Shown piece by piece: positions 20,405 to 32,200 of a DNA stretch of 64,000 bases. The notes beneath the pieces are model-generated. The model did no database searches. It was not told the origin of the DNA and was given only the letters and a program-made list of their open reading frames with translations. Source of the DNA: Nematopogon swammerdamellus. Taxonomy: Eukaryota; Arthropoda; Insecta; Lepidoptera; Adelidae. The stretch is from the NCBI GenBank assembly GCA_946902875.1, contig OX336338.1:8981971-9045970 (forward strand). The letters are read 5' to 3'. Within the stretch, counting starts at the first letter, position 1, and every line of letters starts with the position of its first letter. A program made the position numbers and the translations under genes.

Positions 20405-21793
20405 AGAATTGAAGAAAAACACCAACTCAAACTATCGTCACTATATAATTTAGGAAGGGCGAATAAGAAAGATATCCAAACCGAATACAATGCTTTGGAA
20501 TCGACACTGCAACACATACAACAAGAACTTAGTTCAGAAAGACACATACCGAACAAATTCTCAGAGGAAACAGAAAAGCGTATTGTACAAAGAGAACAAC
20601 TAAAGACAAAGAAAGAAAAAAACAAAAAAGATAAAGAAAACTTACGAAGAATAAACATACTAACAAAAAGAAGTATAAGAAGAGATGTAAGAAGATATAA
20701 TATACAGTTTATAGAAAACACCTTCAATGGAAATTGTTCAATAAAGGAAATATTACAGGACAGAGAAATTGGAAAAAACTTGATGCCCAGCATCTGTAAT
20801 AAAGCAGGGAAAGTCGTTAGAAATCGAAAAGATATGATAAATATAGCTACAAACTTCTATAAAGATCTCTATGATGTTGATGACCCTTCGAAGCAATATT
20901 ACACCAACGAAAACCCAAAAGACGAAAAACAGGTACCTACCTTCATAGCATGTGAGATACGTGACGCATTCAGCAAGATGAAGAGGAAGAAGAGCCTCGG
21001 AAAAGACAAAACACCCAATGAACTTATAGACCTGCATAAAGATAGCCTGGAACGTCCTCTACTACACATCTTCAATCAAATATTAAAAGAAGAAAAAGTA
21101 TCAACACAATGGTTACACGCTGAAATAAAGTTGCTTCATAAAAAAGGTAGTACGACGGACATTAATAACTACAGACCAATCAGCTTGTCTTCAAATATAT
21201 ACAAGTTGTTTATGTCAGTCCTGAAAAGCCGTCTCTACACTAGCCTAAATGAACACCAACCGATAGACCAGGCAGGATTCAGAAGAGGGTTCTCCACTAC
21301 AGATCATCTTCACACTGTCAACATGATCATTGAGAAGTATACTGACTATAACAAAAGCCTGTACATGTGCTTTATAGACTTTACTAAAGCATTTGACTCA
21401 ATAAGCTATACATTTCTTATGACAGCGTTAAAGAATCAAGGAATAGATCAAAAATATGTAAACATAATCTCGTACATATACAACAACAGTTCGGCCAATG
21501 TTAAGACTGATGTTGCAGGACCAAGTTTCAAGGTCAAAAGAGGAGTGAAACAAGGAGACCCCCTCTCCCCTCTACTGTTCAACAGCCTACTGCAAGAAGT
21601 ATTTAAAAGGCTGGATTGGGAAAACTATGGAATATCAATATGCGGACGACATCTGGTCGCATTGCGCTTCGCTGATGATATTATTTTACTAACAGAAAAC
21701 GCTGAACAGCTACAGCAAATGATAGACAGTCTCCAAAATATATTAAAAATGACAGGCTTGAGACTAAATGGAACGAAAACTAAAGTGATGTGA
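20405..21793 (+). pseudogene. RTE ORF: reverse transcriptase domain
   Basis: After a lysine-rich linker (20580-20700) come LLHKKGSTTDINNYRPISL (motif 1-2), DQAGFRRGFSTTDHL, CFIDFTKAFDSI (motif A with catalytic Asp), KQGDPLSPLLFN (motif B) and LRFADDIILL (motif C, catalytic DD). All core polymerase residues are retained. A TGA pair at 21791-21796 with a one-base shift separates it from the C-terminal part. The frame is continuous with the endonuclease part except for the stop at 20404. Confidence 0.87.
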
Positions 21794-22413
21794 TGACTGA
21801 CAGCATACAACATCCTATTAGAGTTGATAGTATGGCACTGGAATATGTTGGAGATTACATTTATTTGGGACAGCTTGTATCGTTTGACAACAGACTGAAA
21901 AAAGAAATCGACAGAAGAACAGCAAATGCATGGAAGAAATATTGGGCTCTAAAATTTATTTTTAAAAGCAAAAAAATTTCATTGGTAATAAAAAGAAAAG
22001 TTTTTAATATGGCTATCTTGCCGATACTTACATACGGAGCTCAAACGTGGGCAATAACTGAGACACTCGCCCAAAAAATCGGCGTATGCCAGCGTGCTAT
22101 GGAAAGGAGCATGTTAGGTACATCAAAAAGAGAAAAAATAAAGAATTAAGACTTAAGGATGAAAACGAAGGTAGAAGATGCCGTGGCAAAAGCAAAAAAA
22201 CTAAAGCTGCAATGGGCGGGACACGTCATGAGGTACTCTGACAATCGGTGGACCAGTCTCTCCACGGAATGGACACCGAGAGATGGAATAAGGAAAGTGG
22301 GACGTCCACTATGTAGGTGGACTGATGAGCTGAGATCAATATGTCCACGATGGTGGCGTGTCGCACAGGACCGTCGAACGTGGAACAACATTATTAAGAA
22401 TACCAGATTATAA
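21790..22413 (+). pseudogene. RTE ORF: C-terminal thumb/zinc-less tail
   Basis: Reads EYVGDYIYLGQLVSFDNRL, then PILTYGAQTWAIT, CQRAMERSMLGTSKR, a stop at 22147-22149, then [28 protein letters not shown] and the end at 22413. This YLG...YGxETW...MxRAML...WAGH...GRPxxRW series is the usual RTE C-terminus, also present in the truncated copies at 25060, 32259 and 63890. Confidence 0.82.
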
Positions 22414-22992
22414 TAATAGTATAGTTTATAGTTTGAAGGAAGGTTATAGTTGAAGGAAAAAAAAAATAATAATAATAATGGTGGTAGAAACTCCATTTGT
22501 TTTTGCATTAATTTTAGATTTTAAGTTTGTAAATATTATGTAAAATTAATATTAAAAAAAATGTGTAAATAAATGGATAAAATAATAATAATAAAAAAAA
22601 TAATCATTTTGAAACAAAGAACATCATATAAAAGAAAAAAAAATAATAATAATTTAAATAAAATAACAAGAAAAAAACAAAAAAACAAAAGAAAAAAAAA
22701 ACAAGAATATGCCAAAAAAAAGACAAAAAAAAAACATGAAGCACTTCCTATAACTTTCTTCAATACTATTCATATTGTTATTTTTTATAAGTAAATTATG
22801 TACATTGTGTTTAGAATATTTTCTTATTTGCATTGACAGAAACCTTTCCCAGACAGGCCTGGTCAGCCAGGGAGAGTAGACCGCACCTCGCGAGCGCGAG
22901 AGGCCGAAGCCCAGCATGGGGTGCGCTGTAGCGTTTTAAATTACAAAATTAAAAAAATTATAAACGAAGCGCATTAGGCTATAATAATAATA
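22414..22992 (+). other. RTE 3' UTR
   Basis: A purine-rich, almost lysine-codon-only stretch (22550-22740) is followed by a GC-rich block (22850-22925, gcctggtcagccagggagag and cctcgcgagcgcgagaggcc) and the (ATA)n end. No ORF of its own; long frames here are low complexity. Confidence 0.6.
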
Positions 22993-23012
22993 ACGGCACG
23001 AAACCCTAAAAA

Positions 23013-23571
23013 GTCGAAGGCCTTGAAGAGTAGAAAATTAGTAAGGAAATCAATTATAGTAGGAGTACCTACTATGACGCGTGAGACCATACTGCGACAT
23101 GACAGATGGAACACAAGCACGGGTATTGTCGTGTGGTTTGTTACGTGTGAGTTATGCCCTACGCGGCGTCCTACGTGCGCGGCGAGGACGCGCGACGCGA
23201 TCTTCCGCGACCCCGCCCCGCCCCCGCCCGCTCGCTTCATTCGACATTGCATATATTGAATGGTAATTTACAAAGACGATTCAATTCGTCATCACAAATT
23301 TTTATTTTGTAAAATAAATTTTTATAATTAAAAGTAAATTATTACAAAATATTAAATTTATATGATTTATTATTTGATATTATATAAATATGTAACTTAA
23401 TTTAAAAAATTAAATTATTTTTTTTATAAAAATCAATAATTATAATTAAAATTAAATTATTAAAAAATATATAATTTATATTACTTATTATTTTTAATTT
23501 ATTATAAATAATTTAATTTAAAAAATTCAATTAAATTTTTTGTAAAAATAAATTTTATACATACATACATA
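23013..23571. other. GC-rich patch then near-pure A/T tract
   Basis: 23150-23250 is a GC-rich patch. 23290-23560 is almost pure A and T with recurring aaattaaattatt motifs, which may be a decayed AT satellite or low-complexity tail of the LINE that follows. No gene. Confidence 0.5.
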
Positions 23572-24175
23572 CATAGCGTCACGCCTGTTTCCCGGTGCGG
23601 TAGGCAGAGACAACGGATCTCCACATGCCACGATCCTGACACACCTCTGCCGCCTCTTCCACTCCCATAATGTTCTTCATGCATGCTCGTCGGTTACGGG
23701 TACTACGCACTTGCCCCTTTTTGAGCACATGCCCGATCTGGTCCAGGTAAGTGCGTCTAGGGCGACCCTTCCCGACTCTCCCACTCACATTTTCTTCATA
23801 AATTTCTTTCGTTAGTCTCCTATCATCCATTCTTCCAACATGACCAAACCACCGAAGCATCCCTTTCTCAATTCTTGTCACTATATCTTCTTTCAGCCCA
23901 CAGCGCTCTCGCACTACACTATTTCTCAATCTACCTTTCATTTTAACTCCACACATACTCCTCAACGCGCGCATTTCCACAGCATTAATCCTGCTTTCAT
24001 ACTTCTACTGCCATGCCCAACTTTCACTCCCGTACATAAGTGTAGGGGCCAGCACTCCACCATGGACAGCCAAACGTGCCCTAGTTGACATGCTTTGGCT
24101 GCTCATAATAGCGTGCAACGCTCCATTCACTTGTTTGCCGGCTTTCACTCTCTTTTCTACATCTCCTTCACATTT
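23572..24175 (-). pseudogene. LINE C-terminal relic with (ATAC)n tail, family B
   Basis: A minus-strand ORF (23579-23980) reads RALRSMCGVKMKGRLRNSVV, then IEKGMLRWFGHVGRMDDRRL, GRVGKGRPRRTYLDQIGHVL and a final CQDRGMWRSVVSAYRTGKQA. This is the C-terminus of a common lepidopteran LINE (RLRWFGHVxR...GRPRxxW type). It ends in catacatacatacatag (23562-23577), a microsatellite tail. The upstream part continues in broken frames to about 24175. Another copy is at 42250-42450. Confidence 0.7.
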
Positions 24176-24224
24176 TCCATCCCGCGTTTATAATTTATAA
24201 ATAATTGTACAATAATAAAATAAC

Positions 24225-24301
24225 CTATTGTGATAACTTTTCTTTCTTTTGTCCCATAATACAGGACGTTCTTGGACAGCACTGATTAAAATTTCAGACA
24301 T
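24225..24301 (-). CDS. Orphan MADF-domain exon
   Basis: From ATG at 24301 the frame reads MSEILISAVQERPVLWDKRK, then KSYHNR, and meets a possible donor AATAG|GTTATT at 24225/24224. LIxxVxxRPVLWDKxxxxYHNR is the first helix of a MADF (Myb/SANT-like, Adf-1-type) DNA-binding domain. The second and third helices were not found downstream on the minus strand. Immediately upstream is a GC-rich patch (24325-24390) that could be a promoter. MADF proteins occur as host transcription factors and as accessory proteins of PIF/Harbinger transposons; I cannot decide between them. It may be the first exon of a gene whose other exons are lost or lie elsewhere. Confidence 0.5.
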
Positions 24302-24721
24302 TGTAGTTACTGTAGTTACCGACTTCGCACCGCGCCGCACCGCGCTCGCGTTCGCGTCGAGATCGCTCACGTAGGACGTCGCGTTAGTGTTCAAACAAGT
24401 AAAAGTATTAATAATGAGTAGGATGTCTCCCACTGAGTGGAACCGCGCCTGGTCGCTGTCTATGTGCTTCGGTCCGATGCTTAGCCACTTTTGGAAAGTT
24501 CAGTCTTGTGATGGCTGAGCGGAGGGCGGGTGGTTGTCTGTCAGCTCTGCTTCTCTTCCGATATCAAAATCTTAAAACAATAAAAAGGTGATATTGCATT
24601 ATGACCACAACTGAATGATGTTCGGTCAAAATGTCTAAAAAAATAAATAAAAAAAAACATTACAGACAAAAGAGAAGAAATTGATCTTCTAACCAGGAAC
24701 AATGTGTATTGTGCTGACACT

Positions 24722-24910
24722 GTTAGGCTGGGTTTCCGAGCGGCACAACTTATGTTTCGAGGCATGCGTCGATGCGACAAGAGTATGCGTACGCGCTCCT
24801 TTTAATTATGAGAGTGTATGGAACCCTATACGAGCGGCGTGTCATCGATCGCCGCATGCGATGATGCGCGTACTCCTGTAGAGCTGCATCGGCCGTGCAA
24901 GCCGCGCCGG
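24722..24910. repeat. Probable MITE with GC-rich palindromic interior
   Basis: Begins with a TTA followed by GGCTGGGTTTCCGAGCGGC. Has paired gcatgcgtcgatgcgac and cgccgcatgcgatgatgcg blocks and a second gagcggc block near 24832. It looks like a Harbinger-type MITE end, but the right terminus is not clear. Confidence 0.35.
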
Positions 24911-25059
24911 AAGCTGTGAGTAGCTTCCTTCGAAATTCCACCTTAAGTGTAGCAGGTGATGTAGTCAACAGGTCTTCACATACCACAGCCCTGATACACC
25001 TCTGCCGCCTCTTTTGCAATCTTATATTTTTTTCATCATCACACATTTTACACTTTTGA

Positions 25060-25487
25060 TGCACTGATCCACTGCTGGATATACGCCTCTCCAATTTTCC
25101 TCCAGTCCTTCCGGCCTTCAGCTGTATGGAATCACTGCTTTCCGGCGACGTACTTGATGTCGTCGTCCCAACTGGCGGGAGGTCTTCCCACACTCCATTT
25201 TCCTGTCCACGGCCGCCAGTGTAGGACATGGTTACTCCAACGGTCGTCGTCTCTTCAACTGACGTGCCCAGCCCACTGCCACTTGAGCTTAGTCACCCGG
25301 TATCCAATATCGACTACTTTGATGCGTCGGCGGATTGCCTCGTTACGCACCATATCACGTAGCGATATTCCCAGCATGGCTCGCTCCATTGCTCGCTGGG
25401 CAACTTTCAACCTTTGGACAACACCGACCGCCAGCGTCCACGTTTCACACCAGTCCGTACGTCATAACCAGGGAGAACACCCTGGTC
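25060..25487 (-). pseudogene. RTE-like LINE 3' end, truncated copy
   Basis: The minus strand encodes broken parts of the C-terminus seen at 32259-32639 ([20 protein letters not shown], then LKWQWAGH and a GRPPxxW region). The 5' end stops where a MITE begins at 25488. It lies downstream of the last MGAT4 exon found. Confidence 0.65.
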
Positions 25488-25947
25488 ATATACAAGGTGT
25501 AAAAATGGCGAGTACATTAAATTTAGGAAATGATTATTGGGATCAAGACTAACAAAAAAGTCAAATAATTTCTTTCTGAATTCCCTTTAAATAAAAAGTT
25601 ACAGTTTTCGTACAAACTAATTGATTATTTTAGTGTAAAAATGATCTAATGACAACAGGGCGGCGCGGAGGGGGGAAGAGCGGGTGAGGCGTGAGCGCCT
25701 CGGACGGAGGTGTTGCCGGGAGTGGCGGGGCTTAGCTTTGTGAGTGGAGGACTGGTGGTCGGAAGGCGGAGGGTGCGGAGCGGCAACAACGCGTTAAATT
25801 ACACTAGATGAAAACATACATTTCAAAAATTCATATCTCGAAAACTAGACACTTTAGAGAAAAACTTTATTTGCTTTTTTGTCTAGGAACAACAAGAGGA
25901 TTGCGCTGGCGAAATTAATGTACTCGCCGTTTTAACACTCTGTATAA
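25488..25947. mobile_element. MITE with TATACA-type ends
   Basis: The left end is ATACAAGGTGTAAAAATGGC, then GAGTACATTAA. The right end ttaatgtactcgccgttttaacactctgtata is its inverse over about 30 bp. The middle is a GC-rich block (25660-25790) and then AT-rich sequence. No ORF. Confidence 0.6.
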
Positions 25948-26015
25948 TAGGGGTTTTAAAATTTTGCGGAAGGTCAGACCTCAGGGCGAATTTTAACTTT
26001 CCTTGATGCACTCAC

Positions 26016-26244
26016 CTCGCTGATAATGACCCAAAAGTCGCTATTCTCATGAACGTGCAGCTTGAGAGTGTCGATCTTCCCCAGCAGCACGTCCACGGAG
26101 CCCTCGCAGGTGCCCTGCTCATCAAAATGACCGACTGTGACGTAGCCGCTCTCGTTGCCACGTGCGCTCGACGGCAACGCCTCCACGCTCGTTGAATAAA
26201 ATTTGTCCGACACATGCTCCACACTACCACTCTTGAACTTGTAC
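26016..26244 (-). CDS. MGAT4: MGAT4 exon 9 of those seen (C-terminal domain)
   Basis: Acceptor TTTGCAG precedes 26244. Reads [20 protein letters not shown], then [15 protein letters not shown] and [10 protein letters not shown]. It ends at a consensus donor GAG|GTGAGT (26016/26015), matching the family position just before the last SEIHI-like strand. A readthrough frame would add 13 codons to TGA at 25974, but the perfect donor suggests one more short exon below 26016. Confidence 0.88.
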
Positions 26245-29200
26245 CTGCAAATTCAAGATGGCGGATGAGTCACGAGAAATTATTCAAGTAGGTGGACTCA
26301 CAAATTCGATATGATGAAATGTCAAAAAGAATATCCTAATCTGTATCTGGACACAAATTGTGGATAATAATTCGAAATAAAAAATTGTGAAAGTCGCTCA
26401 ATAAATATTTGTGTTCAATACGGTGAGTCTTACAAGTTTCAAGCGGGTTCTACACTCGCCCATGAATCGCGACGCCAATTTATTGCCGCGATGAACTTTA
26501 CGTGAAAATATGTTCTTAGTTTAGCTCGCGCGCTCAACGAAAATGAACACCACTCTAGCCGTTGCTGCTGCTGTGACGCTGTGCGCTATACCGTGCTATG
26601 ATTACGACTCTATTAAAAATAAAAAAGAAATGGAGAAATAGAAGATGGTGGAGCTTCATCGCTACAGACATCACTATCGTTCAAGCATCATGCACAAAGA
26701 GATTTTTTTTACAAGCTTTTTTATTCTTACTGTCCTTGTGTTTGGCCTGCCAAAGTACGGGTTCAGCTTGGTAATATTCAAGCTGAGTCAACTCATGATC
26801 GTAAACACCACAAGTGTGGTTGCGTTCACCCTTTGTCGCGGGACAAAATACCGGCACGGATCGATGAAGGTCGCGAAAACATCCACACTCAAGTTTCGCG
26901 ACTCTCGCGGCGAGTGTAGAGCCCACTGAAAGCACTAGAAAAAGCATTGGAGATTAAAAATGACGGAAAATATACAACAAATTCAAGATGGTGAACGGTA
27001 TAAGGGCAGACAGAGGTCAGTCACGTGATAACACAGAGGTAATTTTTCTCGAAACAATGGTTTTGTACCTTTCGGGATTTATGTTTTCGCAACCCCTAAA
27101 TCTTGACCAATTTTTATAATTATTTTTTCTTGTACTAAGGACAGTCTAAAATCTACGTACCTGTAATTTTTTCGTTACATTAAATATACGATGCCAAAGT
27201 GAAAAATAATTGGTTTCTCCAACGAAAAAAAAAAAATTATTTGTTGATGTCATGAAGTTCAGTAAGCTTTATTGAATTATTACTTATGATTATGTAAAAA
27301 AAAATAAAGGTACGTAGATGCCCTTATGACAACAACTGAGCCCGCGGGCTAAACGAGCTGTGGGCTCAGATGACCACAGAATGAACAAAATAATTGTAAA
27401 AAAAATTGGATAAGGTCGGATAAGGGGTCGGGAAAACATAAGCCCCGAAAGACACATTTTGATGTAATTTGTAGGTATATTAGCTGAGAGCGTGCAGTTG
27501 TCTCTCTTGCGTTGGCTGGGAGTGCGCATCGCGAACGGAGACAGCGATACTTTGTTCAATCACCTAAAATGTTATCATGTCACTTACTTCGGTCTGATCT
27601 TAAGATATCATTGGAATTTCAAAGAACGGATGCAAAATTAAATATAGTGGAGGTACCGACTGTTACAATTTTTAGCTATAATAAATAATTTAACATGCAA
27701 AAAAGTGAAACCACAATATTTTGGTATGTATGTCACTGAGATCTACAACAACTAACACAGCGTATACTACTAAAGCTAGCTTAATGTGCCATTAAGATGT
27801 TGGTAATGCTGCTTCCAACACTAATTAACATGGGTTGTTACCGGAAATACAACAGGGTATCAGTGAGACCGACATCACCGAGAGAGGGAGGTAGAGAGAC
27901 AGAAAAGGGGAGAAAGAGAAACCTAATTTACAGTAGACACCATATGGATAAACATATGAAGAATGCAGGGTCTCAAAAATCTCAACTTTAAAATAAAACA
28001 AACCTTCCGATGTTCATCGGCGTTTTGAACGTGAATTCCAGGACATCGTCCTTTTTCGGTTTTAGCCCCCAAAAATAGGTTTTGCCGTCGTAGGCCTTGC
28101 GGAGAGTGTGGTCGGAATACTCTTGTATGGTGGTGCGTAGGTTCGCTAGCGGAGGGTTAGAGTGTGGTATGAACTGCGTTATCTTACCGAAGTAATTGTC
28201 CTGGAACACCAAGCAACACTCTTCACTTTAAGCTCAGTACCACTGTTGAGAGAGGGAATCCCATACATGCATGTGTGATACAAAGCCGGCAATAAATGTT
28301 TCATGAGAAGTGATTTGATTACGCATATATTTGTAAATGTTTAATGAAGTTCAAATGTAAAATAAAAATGCTATGAAATTAAGGATTTGCTTAAGCAAAC
28401 TACATATATCAACATTATTAAAAGAAAAAAAAAATTCAACTAATAGAATGTAAATAGCTTAAAAAAATTTCATTAAAATATAAAGAAGTGCACTGCGGAG
28501 AAAAAAAAAGTTATATGCACGCATCAGCTTCAAGCTGTTAGTGCTATAATAATAATAATAAATTCGACGCCGCCGCCGCCACCGCTCGCCCGCAGCAGCA
28601 CTGCCTCCGCCCACCGCGTCGCCTTGCCTCCTCTCGCCCCGGTCGTCCAAGACAAGAGCCGCCGTGCTTCTTCACATCCCATACGCACACCCCACCACCC
28701 AGCTCCACGCCGTCGTCGTCGGTGCATATTATCGACGACGAAGATGGAGCGTTGACGTCGGCCAAACCACAAGATCTACGGCGAGGACGACGTCCACCAC
28801 CGGCCAGCTTGGGGTTATCGGGACCTCGCGTCCTGTCTAGTGCCCCCGCTACCGGTGGTGCGGTGCAACTGTGAGGCGATGCGCGCGCGAAGAACGAAAT
28901 ATGTGAAAGAGCTGCGCGACATCGCCGTGCAGTCTGGCGGATACGGAGCTCTCCGAGATGGGGGTGGTGGTGGCCTACGTGTCTAGTACCACCACCTATC
29001 GCTCGTAGCTTGCCTCGCGTCGTCTCGGAGAGCTCCGTAGCCACGGCCTGCACCCGCCGGCGCGCTTGGAGGCTTGTCTCCCGCCGCTGGCGGTATTACC
29101 GTTTTTTATTGTTGTAATAATTTTGTGTATTTTTATTACTTTTGTATGAATATGTAAAATTAATATGAATTTTTAAAATGTGAAATAAAGGAATAATAAA

Positions 29201-32200
29201 AAGTGTATCTAAATTCTACAAGAAAATTCAACATTACCTCTAGGCTCTCATAGAATGTTATAAGACTTTATGTATTTAAGCTGATACGCATCTACGGTGC
29301 ACCTGATTAGTTTCATGAGCAATTTGAAAAGCATTTAAGCATATGTAAAATTCAGATTGATCAATTTCCATTCAGATCGGGAAATGTTTACATGGAACAG
29401 GCTGTTATTGCTAAGTATTGTCATTCTTATATATTATAAAATGCATAGGCTTGCCAGATGTGATGTTAGCCTTCCCGGGACATATTTACTATCTGCAGTC
29501 CTTCACAAATAAGGTGGAGAAATGAAAGATATCACAAAAAATCGTGATAAAACTAAACTGAACTAATGTTTTTAATCATAGTGCGTGCTAGGCCTAAGAG
29601 TTGATAGATAGAAAATAGTTTTTTGCTCCACAAATAATTCACAAAAACAACACAATGAATAGGTGCATGAGGTGCACAGGCGGACTTATCCCTTAAAGAG
29701 ATTTCTTACAGCCAACCTTTAGGTGTGTGAAATGTGTAAATAAAGGAATGTAGGTAGTAGCAAAGATAAGATGTGACAATATTTTATTTTATTTTATTTT
29801 AAAACGCGCGAGTGTTTTAATATTTATTATAATATATATATATGTATAAACATTCAATAATATTTTATTTAAAAATATAAGGATTTATGAAATTAGGAGA
29901 CATTAATTGTGATAATGATAGTTAGGCCATGTAAAATATACCTATAATAGATATAATAGATAATCATACTAAGGTGGTTATAATATTGTGGGAGCAGGTC
30001 TAGGAATAAATAAAACAGTATAATAAATGGATTACTGAATAAAAGAACAAAGTACATGTTGAACAAACACCCGCCAGCTGTTTGATAAGAATACATGCAC
30101 TGTACCTACTGTACGCACAAACGGAAACAGAGCAAAACATTCAGGAAAAGATAATAAAAAAATATGAACAAAACAGAGCGGGGTGATGAGAAGTATTAAA
30201 TATGCGTTGTCCTCCCCACGCTCTTCTCCACATCCCAAAAATTTTGTTTATAGTGAATGCTGCATTGCATTAAACCCGCCTTGTGTGTTCCATGTTTTAT
30301 GGTGTACAATAGAGTATATTTGATTCGATTTGAGAATTTCAGCGAGAGGAGGAAGGAGAGAAGATTAGATTACCTTGACCTTCTGAATCTTGCCGCTGAG
30401 AGAGGAGTGGATGCCGATGTGCTGGAAGAGGGATTGCGAGTAGCGAGGACGTACCTCCAGTTTACTCTGAACGCATGTTTTCTGAAATCCCCATTAAAGG
30501 ACACTAAGATATAGAGGGTTTTTCCTAAAATTTTTACAGTGCTAAAAGAGGTCTATATTTCTTTTTAGGGTTCCGTGGCCGATGACACTGGCAGGGACCC
30601 TTATAAAATCGGTCAGGTGTCTGTCCGTCCGTTCATCCATCTCTCTGTCTGTCACAGCCTATATATACCATATGATTTTATTCTTCCGGATTTCTTCGGA
30701 GTCGTCGGCGATTGTACTCGCCGGTCTGCCACCCGTCCTCGCTCGAGTGCCTCCCAAGATAGAGGACGGGCCCACCGATCAGTCTTGAGTTACATAGTAT
30801 TATTGTCTTCACTGTCAGGAGGCAGATTTCCACTTAGAAATTTGGTCATTATTTTTGTGGTTTCAATTGCAGCCTGTTGTTGGAGTATTTCTAATTTTAT
30901 GTTATATGGTATATATATATATATATACCATATAACATCGTATTAACAGGCTAGACAGCCTAGCAACAGACCGCAAATCTGCTGGCATGGAACCTAACTG
31001 AGCGTGGTTTCGCGAGGAGAGGTGTTTTTGGCTCTGTCGAATGTACCAATGGTCTCTCGGTACAGCCACCAATGTTGGTTTACATAAAAAAATTATAAAA
31101 AAATACCTAGCCCCTAAGGGGTTCGAGCTTTTTTCATGAGACTTGGAATGTTTATAGATTCATGGAATGCAACACAATTTTATGTGTAAACAATGTCAGG
31201 AGTTCTTAACTTTATATAGGGGTCGCGAAAATATAAATATTATTTTAACAGGTTGAGTAGTATCTAGACCGATGAAAAACTCTTTCAAATCCTAGATTAC
31301 TATTATGTAAAAACCAATATGTTTAATTGTTTAAAAAGCTATAGGAAGAAATATGAGCATTTCGCTCTGTCCGAGACGATTACTTCGGAATGTAAACCTC
31401 AATAATAAAAAAATAAAAAAAACCGGTCAAGTGCGAGTCGAATTCGCGCACCGAGGGTTCCGTATCGCCATGTCATGGTCAGCGCCACTCACGCCTTCTA
31501 TGTAGATATTAGTTAAAATGCTTCATACTCTTTTCGGTAGATGGCGCGCATACAGTTTTTAGTTTCTTGTATGGGGACCGACCCCGTGAATTTTTTACTT
31601 TTTCTTATTTGTTATATCGGCCATAATAAGACATATTCTGTGAAAATGTCAAAGGGCTACCTATTACGGTTTAAGAGATACAGCCCTCGGACAGACGGAC
31701 AGACAGACAGACAGACGGCGTAGGCTTAGTAATAGGGTCCAGTACGATGGATACGGAACCCTAAAAATTCTAAAGTAGTCAATTTTGTCATGAAACCTAT
31801 TTTGAAGTAGGTACATATTATATAGGTAGATATATCTAAAACGGTTCAGAAAATATCATTCCTATGAGAGAAGGTCTCGCGTTTGTACGGCGAGGCTTAC
31901 TTCAGTAATCAACGCCGGCACGAAGCAATCGCGCACCCACTAGCCTCACGTGCAAGAAGGAAATGGCTACAGAACCCTCTTACTGCGTCTAAACAACGTT
32001 TACACTAAATCTGAAAAAGTTGGCTGCAACTTATTCCTGCCAGCACTAGACGCCATACCAGTAGATCCCTTTGGTCGTGTCGTTTACACTGAACTGGCCG
32101 GAAAATGATATGTTTAAGGATAACAAGCAGACAGATTATACACACCGTTAGAACTTAATATAGTACAGTATCCGGCAGCAAGTAATGAACATTGAGCTCT

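Larger units (their letters stand above)
19495..22992 (+). mobile_element. RTE-like non-LTR retrotransposon, nearly full length, 11-bp TSD
   Basis: A 3.5-kb LINE bounded by the direct repeat ACGGCACGAAA (19484-19494 and 22993-23003). It has a short 5' leader, an endonuclease-reverse transcriptase frame (19633-22413), a 3' UTR of about 580 bp with A-rich low complexity, and an (ATA)n-type tail at 22978-22992. Exact target duplications and the complete domain order suggest a full-length insertion that has since decayed by a few frameshifts and stops. Confidence 0.85.

Noticed and set aside
22536..22917. Lys- or Phe-rich frames on both strands
   Set aside because: They are translations of the A-rich 3' UTR of the RTE element.
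24541..24780. 79-codon minus ORF with Phe-rich hydrophobic stretch
   Set aside because: The hydrophobic part is translation of an A-run; no supporting context.
25974..26015. Readthrough end of MGAT4 at TGA 25974-25976
   Set aside because: A perfect donor GTGAGT sits at the conserved family junction; readthrough is kept only as an alternative.
26645..26929. 94-codon ORF with a hydrophobic segment
   Set aside because: It falls inside a MITE bounded by GGGYTCTACACTCGCC ends and has no similarity to a known protein.
28544..29053. 169-codon minus ORF, Gly/Arg-rich
   Set aside because: GC-driven frame in a retroelement-like insertion; composition is low-complexity and no family is recognised.
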